From the NCBI RefSeq assembly GCF_024347095.1, contig NZ_AP024903.1, positions 1,302,001 to 1,366,000 on the forward strand: a DNA stretch of 64,000 nt, given 5' to 3'. The stretch's first letter is position 1. Each line of letters begins with the position of its first letter. The translations under genes were made by a program, and so were the position numbers. The notes below the pieces were generated by a model that saw only the letters and a list, made by a program, of their open reading frames with translations, was not told the origin of the DNA and searched no databases. Of this stretch, positions 56,957-64,000 are shown piece by piece. The DNA comes from Vibrio rhizosphaerae (GTDB taxonomy: Bacteria > Pseudomonadota > Gammaproteobacteria > Enterobacterales > Vibrionaceae).

Positions 56957-58126
56957 ATGTTAGAAATACTCTTCTTGTTATTGCCGATCGCCGCTGCTTA
57001 TGGCTGGTACATGGGGCACCGTAGCGCTCAGCAGGACAAGCAGAAGCAATCCCACCAAATCTCCCGTCAGTATGTTACGGGGCTTAACCTGTTGTTATCT
57101 GATCAATCAGATAAAGCGGTTGATCACTTTATCGAACTACTTCAGGTCGATGATGAGACGATTGACACACATTTAGCGCTCGGTAACTTATTTCGTTCCC
57201 GAGGTGAAGTCGATCGCGCTATTCGAATTCACCAGAATCTGATCTCTCGCTCAGGATTAACGATTGAGCAGAAAAATCTCTCGCTTCAGCAACTGGCAAA
57301 AGACTATATGGTTGCCGGGTTTTTGGATCGAGCTGAGCGGATTTTCGAGCAGCTCATTGATGAGCCAGAGCATCGAGAGTCAGCTTTACTCCAGTTAACT
57401 TCGATTTATCAGCAAACTCGGGAGTGGATGAAAGCAATCGAATGTGCTCATGCCTTGGTTAAACTTGGTCGCAAAAAAATGCGTAAGAGTATTGCTTACT
57501 TCTGGTGTGAGCTCGCTGCTGATGCGCAATCGATGCGTGATGACATGAAAGCGATACAAATATACAAAAAAGCGCTGTCGGAAGATCCGAAATGTGTCAG
57601 AGCCAGTATTGGATTAGGAAAGCTTTATCTGGAAAAAGAAGATTATCGAAATACGATTCGTTATATGGAGATGGTGCTTGAGCAGGATGTCGATTATGTC
57701 GCTGAAATTTTACCGACGCTTGCTGAGTGTTATCACCGTTCTGGTCATGAGCAGGGATTGATCGATTTTTTAAGAAAATGTATTGCCCAACAGGCAGGTG
57801 CCTCCGCCGAGTTAATGTTGGCTCAATTAGTGGCTCACCATGAAGGCGTGGGAGCCGCACTCGATTTACTGACCAAGCAATTGGTGAAAAATCCAACTAT
57901 GAAGGGTTTTTACCGCCTGATGGATTACCACTTAGCGGAAGCTGAAGAAGGGCGGGCGAAAAAAAGTTTATCGGCATTACAGATCATGGTCGGTGAGCAG
58001 ATGAGGATAAAACCTTATTATCGTTGCCGAAAATGTGGTTTCTCTTCTCACTCACTGTATTGGCACTGTCCATCGTGTAAGAGTTGGGGAGAGGTTAAAC
58101 CGATTCGAGGGTTAGACGGAGAGTGA
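56957..58126 (+). CDS. lapB: Lipopolysaccharide assembly protein LapB (YciM)
   Basis: A 389-residue protein, as in E. coli. An N-terminal membrane anchor ([19 protein letters not shown]) is followed by TPR repeats over most of the length and a C-terminal rubredoxin-type zinc motif ([10 protein letters not shown] and CPSCKSWG). It links FtsH to LpxC degradation and thus LPS balance. Downstream is pyrF, whose ATG lies 56 bases after the stop. Confidence 0.96.
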   Translation: MLEILFLLLPIAAAYGWYMGHRSAQQDKQKQSHQISRQYVTGLNLLLSDQSDKAVDHFIELLQVDDETIDTHLALGNLFRSRGEVDRAIRIHQNLISRSGLTIEQKNLSLQQLAKDYMVAGFLDRAERIFEQLIDEPEHRESALLQLTSIYQQTREWMKAIECAHALVKLGRKKMRKSIAYFWCELAADAQSMRDDMKAIQIYKKALSEDPKCVRASIGLGKLYLEKEDYRNTIRYMEMVLEQDVDYVAEILPTLAECYHRSGHEQGLIDFLRKCIAQQAGASAELMLAQLVAHHEGVGAALDLLTKQLVKNPTMKGFYRLMDYHLAEAEEGRAKKSLSALQIMVGEQMRIKPYYRCRKCGFSSHSLYWHCPSCKSWGEVKPIRGLDGE

Positions 58127-58182
58127 GGACTGCTCCTGAAACGAGAATTGAATTGAGATATAACATAAACAGAGGAGAAAAA

Positions 58183-58884
58183 ATGGGCGAGCCGAGAGTC
58201 ATTGTGGCACTGGATTATGATAATCAGGCCGAAGCGTTACGTTTTGTTGATCGGATCGATCCCCAGCGTTGTCGTTTGAAAGTCGGGAAAGAAATGTTTA
58301 CGTTATTCGGACCTGATTTTGTTCGCGCATTACATCAGCGTGGCTTCTCCGTTTTTCTGGATCTGAAATTTCACGATATCCCGAATACGTGTGCCAAAGC
58401 TGTTCGGGCTGCGGCTGAACTGGGTGTCTGGATGGTGAATGTCCATGCCAGTGGTGGTCAACGGATGATGACTGCTGCCCGGGAAATACTCGAACCTTAT
58501 GGCGCAGATAGGCCGATACTGATTGGTGTAACGGTCTTAACCAGTATGTCACAACATGATTTGGTTGATATCGGGTTGAATGTACCTCCTCAAGAACAAG
58601 TGCTTCGGCTTGCATCATTGACAAAAAACTCAGGGCTGGATGGTGTGGTATGTTCTGCTCAGGAAGCTCGTCAGCTCAAAGAGCAACTGGGCCAGTCATT
58701 TCAGTTGGTGACGCCTGGTATTCGTCCTGCAGGCAGTGATGTTGGCGATCAACAGCGGATTATGACCCCTCAGGATGCCATTTCGGCGGGCTCTGATTAT
58801 TTGGTGATTGGTCGGCCGATTACTCAGGCACAAGATCCGGCTTCGGAACTGGAGAATATTAACCATTCACTCGATTTATCATAA
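58183..58884 (+). CDS. pyrF: Orotidine-5'-phosphate decarboxylase
   Basis: A 233-residue TIM-barrel enzyme making UMP from OMP. Catalytic motifs are VALDYDN at the N-terminus, [18 protein letters not shown] with the Lys-Asp pair, and TPGIRPAG and VIGRPIT for phosphate binding. AGAGGAG precedes ATG 58183; the frame open from 58123 overlaps lapB and has no conserved residues. A terminator follows. Confidence 0.97.
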   Translation: MGEPRVIVALDYDNQAEALRFVDRIDPQRCRLKVGKEMFTLFGPDFVRALHQRGFSVFLDLKFHDIPNTCAKAVRAAAELGVWMVNVHASGGQRMMTAAREILEPYGADRPILIGVTVLTSMSQHDLVDIGLNVPPQEQVLRLASLTKNSGLDGVVCSAQEARQLKEQLGQSFQLVTPGIRPAGSDVGDQQRIMTPQDAISAGSDYLVIGRPITQAQDPASELENINHSLDLS

Positions 58885-58926
58885 ACCGGTCGATTGTTCT
58901 GCTGTGATGACAGTTTGATTGATGTG

Positions 58927-58955
58927 AAATAGGGGCTTTTAGCCCCTATTTCTTT
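58927..58955. terminator. Bidirectional terminator between pyrF and miaE
   Basis: AAATAGGGGCT and AGCCCCTATTT are perfect complements around TTT, with CTTT following. It serves the converging pyrF and miaE transcripts. Confidence 0.85.
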
Positions 58956-58997
58956 CATATCGATTTATGATGGTGAGGGGAAAATTTTCCCAGCGAT

Positions 58998-59768
58998 TCA
59001 GCAGGGGACCCCACTATGGAATCTGAACAGCGGGTCCGGAGATAGAATCAGTTCAGCTTCGGCCTTTCCTATCATATCGATCCGCTGAGAAATATCTTGT
59101 GACGCAATTTGCTGAGCCAATGTTAAGTAGTCCTGATAATGTCGGGCTTCAGAACGTAACAACGACACATAAAATTTAGCGATATCGTCATCCATATGTG
59201 GGGCGAGTTTGGCAAATCGTTCACATGATCGTGCCTCAATGTAGGCTCCGATAATTAATTTGTCGATGAGCGCATCTGGTTCATAGGTTTTTACTTGTGA
59301 TAATAATCTTTTTGCATAACGACCCGCAGGAATGTTTGCATAGGCAATCCCTTTTTTCTCCATGATCTCGAGTACTTGATAGAAATGATGGAGCTCTTCT
59401 TTGATCAATAAAACCATTTTGTCGATTAAATCTTGGCTGTATGACGAATCGGCTTTTGCCATGATGGTTTTGGATAGCTGGCTTTTTCCTTTCAGTTCAG
59501 CCAGCGAGCCTAATTTGCGATAAGCAAAATTTTCATAAGGTTCAAACCATGCGAGTAAAGCCGATGCACTTGTTTTATCGACGGCATACTTACGGATGAG
59601 ATACATTGCTGATTGTCCTGCTTTCAATTCACACAGCAGATGATCAATCAAAATGACTTTTAAATTTTCTGGTTTTTGAGCTTCATTAACCCACGCTTCG
59701 GGGGTTTCACATTGTAGAAAATTATGGATAGGCTGAAGTAGTTGTTGGTATTGGTCGTGACTGTTCAT
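58998..59768 (-). CDS. miaE: tRNA-(ms2io6A37) hydroxylase MiaE
   Basis: A 256-residue diiron ferritin-like monooxygenase that hydroxylates the isopentenyl group of the modified A37 in some tRNAs. Iron-ligand motifs are KEELHHFYQV (ExxH), AYIEARSCERF and RSEARHYQDY (ExxH). It follows a minus-strand terminator, so it has its own promoter. In V. cholerae a MiaE homologue lies near pyrF as I recall. Confidence 0.94.
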   Translation of the reverse strand: MNSHDQYQQLLQPIHNFLQCETPEAWVNEAQKPENLKVILIDHLLCELKAGQSAMYLIRKYAVDKTSASALLAWFEPYENFAYRKLGSLAELKGKSQLSKTIMAKADSSYSQDLIDKMVLLIKEELHHFYQVLEIMEKKGIAYANIPAGRYAKRLLSQVKTYEPDALIDKLIIGAYIEARSCERFAKLAPHMDDDIAKFYVSLLRSEARHYQDYLTLAQQIASQDISQRIDMIGKAEAELILSPDPLFRFHSGVPC

Positions 59769-59781
59769 GGTTCTTTAACTT

Positions 59782-59802
59782 AAAAAGGCCGCCGGAGCGA
59801 CC
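59782..59802 (-). terminator. Minus-strand terminator upstream of miaE
   Basis: On the minus strand, GGTCGC and GCGGCC (one G-U pair) around TCCG, followed by TTTTT. It ends the transcript of the 253-residue gene that lies just upstream. Confidence 0.7.
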
Positions 59803-59844
59803 TATCATGCATAGGTATAATTCAAAGAAAGGGGGAGAGGGTAA

Positions 59845-60606
59845 CTACCACTTTTTCTTTTCACCGAAGAGCGCTTCCATATCGTCATCTCGCTCTCGAT
59901 CGCCCTGACTTTCCATGGATGTTTTTTTCTGTTGACGCTTGTTCTCAAGTTCATCGTACATCGATTGCAGTTTTTCCCGAGCTTGATTTGAATAAGCATC
60001 ATTTTTCGTACTGAGAACATCAATACCTTTCTTCAAGAGTTGAATCGCCGTTCCCGGTTGCCCGCGTACAATCGATTCATTGGCGCGTTTGATGACATTT
60101 TCAATATTGATTCGTATCTGAATCATTTCCAAACGTGCGTTCTCGGTCACGTATGATTGCGTATCCAGACGTCCTTTATTATGCTCACTGCGGATTGTAT
60201 CTCTCAGACGCTTGACGAGCTTGAGCATGGTAATCGCTTGCTTATCATTGGTCGGAGACTTAAATGTTGTGCTGTCCTGATTGGGATGATTGTCACGCAG
60301 ATTTTTTACTTGTCCCTGCATGTTTTCGATGCGATGTGCCAGTTGCTTATTTTTTGGGTCTAGCTCATGCATATTTTGTAGCGCATCCAGAATCCGATTA
60401 TTCAGACAGAGCAACAAGTCCTTACTGTAAGGGACGTGGTGGGCATTGCCTATTAGATCCTCAGTGGCGTCAATGATTGCGACATAACGAGTAGACTCGT
60501 GTTTTTTTGCTGTTTCAACTTTGACCTTATACTGCAACATAATGTTGTAGCCTAAAATCAGAAGGAGCAATACGCCAACCAAGGCAATGATTAATCCTAT
60601 ACTCAT
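59845..60606 (-). CDS. Conserved membrane-anchored coiled-coil protein of unknown function
   Basis: A 253-residue protein with one N-terminal helix (IGLIIALVGVLLLLILGYNI), then a long, charged, mostly helical cytoplasmic part with coiled-coil character (residues 75-230) and a KKKW end. No catalytic motif is visible. The position between miaE and cysB is shared with other vibrios as I recall; the name DNA repair protein is sometimes attached, but nothing in the sequence shows that. It has its own terminator. Confidence 0.8.
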   Translation of the reverse strand: MSIGLIIALVGVLLLLILGYNIMLQYKVKVETAKKHESTRYVAIIDATEDLIGNAHHVPYSKDLLLCLNNRILDALQNMHELDPKNKQLAHRIENMQGQVKNLRDNHPNQDSTTFKSPTNDKQAITMLKLVKRLRDTIRSEHNKGRLDTQSYVTENARLEMIQIRINIENVIKRANESIVRGQPGTAIQLLKKGIDVLSTKNDAYSNQAREKLQSMYDELENKRQQKKTSMESQGDRERDDDMEALFGEKKKW

Positions 60607-61883
<1,277 letters not shown>

Positions 61884-62396
61884 TACGAGAGAGCGTTTTA
61901 TTCTTGATTCAGTCGTCAGTTTGTGGAAAATTTGGTGCAAGGTGTAAATAAGTCGATATTATTTGCTCTTTTTGTCGTTTTTCACACTTGACGTTCAGAG
62001 GTTTGTAACCTTTACAATCATGCCTGCTTTCGCAAATATACCGTCAGCAGTAGGAAGAATGGATGCGCCTACGGTGATGTCATTCTCGTCAGAGAAGCAG
62101 ACACCAATACTGGTGTTTGTTATTGGTGTTTGTTGCAACAGAATGTTGGCGACCTTGAGATATCGTTTCTCCTCGACATGGGATCACGTCATACCGATTC
62201 GGTATGGACGATATTTGATGTTTTTGGTCTGCCAATCATCATCCTGACCTCTTATTTGTATTTGGTTGTATTCACTGGGTGTTTGTATAATATATCGAAT
62301 ATATGACTAGTGTTATGTTAGTCCTGTAACTTGAGATATTTTGTGTTAAAAAATTGTTGTATGTTTTTGCAAGGAAGTAAATAAGGTGGAATAAAC
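61884..62396. other. cysB-lrp intergenic region holding an ald relic
   Basis: A 513-base gap in which, as I recall, V. cholerae has a full alanine dehydrogenase gene (ald) divergent from lrp. Here only the first part of ald survives, in pieces, at 61995-62242. The 94-residue plus-strand frame at 61963-62247 is the antisense of that relic. Confidence 0.7.
61995..62242 (-). pseudogene. ald: Decayed alanine dehydrogenase (5' remnant)
   Basis: Reading the minus strand from ATG 62242 gives MMIGRPKTSN, matching the Ald N-terminus MIIGVPKEIKN. The match then moves to another frame (YDVIPCRGETISQGRQHSV, like YRVGLIPASVRELTAQGHQV), and to a third (SIGVCFSDENDITVGASI, then LPTADGIFAKAGMIVKV), which matches GIGFTDEDYIAVGASILPTA and FAKADMIVKV. 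A TGA at 61995-61997 ends it. About the first 80 of roughly 374 codons are present with at least two frameshifts; the rest is gone. An AGAGG-type site is still visible in front of the ATG. The reference residues are from memory. Confidence 0.82.
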
Positions 62397-62891
62397 ATGG
62401 CAGACAACTATAAAAAGCCGTCCAAGGATTTAGACCGGATTGATCGCAACATTTTGAATGAGTTGCAGAAAGATGGCCGGATTTCAAATGTAGAATTATC
62501 CAAACGGGTTGGATTATCTCCGACGCCCTGTTTGGAGCGTGTAAGACGACTTGAGCGTCAGAACTATATTACCGGATACACTGCACTCCTGAACCCGCAG
62601 TATCTGGATGCGTCACTTCTTGTTTTTGTTGAGATCACGTTGAACCGTGGTGCACCGGATGTATTTGAACAATTCAATACCGCGGTGCAAAAACTGGACG
62701 ACATTCAGGAATGTCATCTTGTTTCAGGCGATTTTGACTATTTGTTGAAAACTCGGGTATCGGATATGGGCGCTTATCGTAAGCTTTTGGGCGATACATT
62801 ACTCCGATTGCCCGGTGTGAATGATACGCGCACCTATGTGGTGATGGAAGAAGTGAAGCAAACAAATCAGCTAGTCATTAAAGTTCGTTAG
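62397..62891 (+). CDS. lrp: Leucine-responsive regulatory protein
   Basis: A 164-residue Lrp/AsnC regulator, as in E. coli. The HTH is NVELSKRVGLSPTPCLERVRR near residues 30-52; the C-terminal RAM domain has EITLNRGAPDVFEQF and SGDFDYLLKTRV. It is a global regulator of amino acid metabolism. Its divergent neighbour would normally be ald, which is decayed here. AAGGTGGA precedes ATG 62397. Confidence 0.96.
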   Translation: MADNYKKPSKDLDRIDRNILNELQKDGRISNVELSKRVGLSPTPCLERVRRLERQNYITGYTALLNPQYLDASLLVFVEITLNRGAPDVFEQFNTAVQKLDDIQECHLVSGDFDYLLKTRVSDMGAYRKLLGDTLLRLPGVNDTRTYVVMEEVKQTNQLVIKVR

Positions 62892-62977
62892 CTGGAAAGC
62901 AAGTCTCGAATATCTTTCTGTATTCTGACTTAACGACATTGGGTTTTAGCTGATGTTATGGTTAAATCACAACATAA

Positions 62978-63010
62978 ACCGAGCGGCTTGGGCCGCTCGG
63001 ACTGTTTTTA
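62978..63010 (+). terminator. Terminator after lrp
   Basis: CCGAGCGGC (62979-62987) and GCCGCTCGG (62992-63000) around TTGG, followed after ACTG by TTTTTA. Confidence 0.85.
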
Positions 63011-63066
63011 TTTCAATTCATGTTGCGCATAATGCTTTGACATGAGGCTTAGGCAAAAAGTTGGTT

Positions 63067-64000
63067 ATGTTCAAAGAGAACAAAAGTAAAGTCGAAACCA
63101 TTATCAAAACCAGAGCTGAGGTCACGACTTCACCGCGCTTAAATGGCGTTCAACGGCTGAAAGAGAGTGTTTTGATTTTGGCTGTCCTCCTCTCCGTTTT
63201 CTTCTCCGTGGCTTTATTGACATTTAGCCCTGCAGATCCGTCTTGGTCTCAGACTGCCTGGGGAGGCGAATTGCATAATGCCGGTGGATATATCGGTGCC
63301 TGGATCGCTGATACACTTTTCTTTACCTTTGGTTCACTGGCATACCCGCTCCCTTTCGTGATTACACTGATTGTATGGGGAGGACTTCGCTCCCGAGATG
63401 ACGATGAATCTTTCGATTTTATGCTCTGGGGAACTCGCTTACTCGGCTTTGTGGTCGTTCTTCTGACGAGTTGTGGCCTTGCCGACATCAATTTTGATGA
63501 TCTGTGGTATTTCTCTTCCGGCGGTGTCGTGGGGGATGTTTTGAGTAGTCTGGCGCTGCCCACATTTAATGTCTTGGGCAGTACGTTGATTTTCCTGTTT
63601 CTCTGGGGCGCCGGTTTTACATTACTGACCGGTATTTCATGGCTAACGATTGTTGAGTGGCTTGGTGATCAAGCCATCGCTTTGGCGCAAAAATGTGTGG
63701 CACTGTTTCGCAAAGGGGAGAAAGAGACCATTTTGTCCCCGGGAATTGAATCATCGGCTGCTTTACTTGAACGTGATATGCAAAATCGTCTGTCGCCGAC
63801 TGAACCTGAACCTGTTGCTGAATCGAACACCATTAATACGACCGTATCAGAATCGGTCAATGATTCTCCTGCTGACAATGCTTTTACTGACGAGCAGGTT
63901 CGTCGTTTTAATATTCACATGCCTCAACAAGGTGTTGAGAACGATGTATCTCAAGATCAACAGGTTGCAACGGAAATCAATGATGACTGGCCCGAACGGA
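63067..64000 (+). CDS. ftsK: DNA translocase FtsK, 5' part only
   Basis: The first 311 codons of ftsK, open to the window end. The N-terminal membrane domain shows helices such as [20 protein letters not shown], then [13 protein letters not shown] typical of FtsK, and about three more helices to residue 200. The start of the acidic, proline-rich linker follows ([19 protein letters not shown]). The motor and gamma domains lie outside. FtsK anchors at the septum and pumps chromosome termini apart. ATG 63067 is chosen from the first plausible in-frame start. The lrp-ftsK order is standard. Confidence 0.93.
   Translation, partial: MFKENKSKVETIIKTRAEVTTSPRLNGVQRLKESVLILAVLLSVFFSVALLTFSPADPSWSQTAWGGELHNAGGYIGAWIADTLFFTFGSLAYPLPFVITLIVWGGLRSRDDDESFDFMLWGTRLLGFVVVLLTSCGLADINFDDLWYFSSGGVVGDVLSSLALPTFNVLGSTLIFLFLWGAGFTLLTGISWLTIVEWLGDQAIALAQKCVALFRKGEKETILSPGIESSAALLERDMQNRLSPTEPEPVAESNTINTTVSESVNDSPADNAFTDEQVRRFNIHMPQQGVENDVSQDQQVATEINDDWPER

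Noticed and set aside
61963..62247. 94-residue plus-strand frame between cysB and lrp
   Set aside because: It is the antisense of the ald remnant, whose minus-strand translation matches Ald in three frames.

Overview
The window reads as chromosome 1 of a Vibrio (Vibrionaceae, Gammaproteobacteria). The basis is gene content and order: dctPQM-clpP-like-dctDB-tig-clpP-clpX-lon-hupB-ppiD-comEA, then cmk-rpsA-ihfB-lapA-lapB-pyrF-miaE-x-cysB-(ald)-lrp-ftsK. This is the order I recall from Vibrio cholerae. It also carries Vibrio-specific quorum-sensing (LuxM/LuxN) and export-control (VemP/SecDF2) genes. I see no tRNA, rRNA, IS element, prophage or CRISPR array.

Layout. 0-8 kb: a VOC-fold protein, then an alpha-2-macroglobulin gene overlapping pbpC. 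8-11.4 kb: a VemP-type arrest peptide followed by secD2-secF2; an RNA stem that can hide the secD2 ribosome-binding site starts just after the vemP stop codon. 11.5-20.7 kb: a loose accessory stretch with VF530-like, LysE, GNAT, dinucleotide-binding oxidoreductase, phosphoesterase, CatB acetyltransferase, GST, chemoreceptor and orphan amino-acid-binding protein genes. 20.8-23.2 kb: ada, alkB and a lipase-like hydrolase. 23.2-28.2 kb: the N-acetylglucosamine regulon, nagBAC divergent from nagE. 28.4-30 kb: selO.

30-37.6 kb: a complete C4-dicarboxylate TRAP system (dctPQM) with its sensor and sigma-54 activator (dctB, dctD). A sigma-54 promoter with two upstream dyads lies in front of dctP. Between these blocks is a second ClpP-like protein in which Asn replaces the usual catalytic Asp. 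38-46.9 kb: the proteostasis block tig-clpP-clpX-lon-hupB-ppiD plus comEA.

47-53.4 kb: an AT-rich, minus-strand luxM-luxN-luxN cluster, in which one LuxM/AinS-type acyl-homoserine lactone synthase is followed by two intact tandem LuxN-type receptors. This is the most unusual item. It sits between comEA and cmk, which I believe are adjacent in V. cholerae. 53.7-64 kb: cmk, rpsA, ihfB, lapAB, pyrF, miaE, a membrane-anchored coiled-coil protein, cysB, a decayed alanine dehydrogenase (ald) remnant divergent from lrp, lrp, and the 5' part of ftsK running off the end.

All identifications are by eye from motifs, length, start signals and context; no database search was run.
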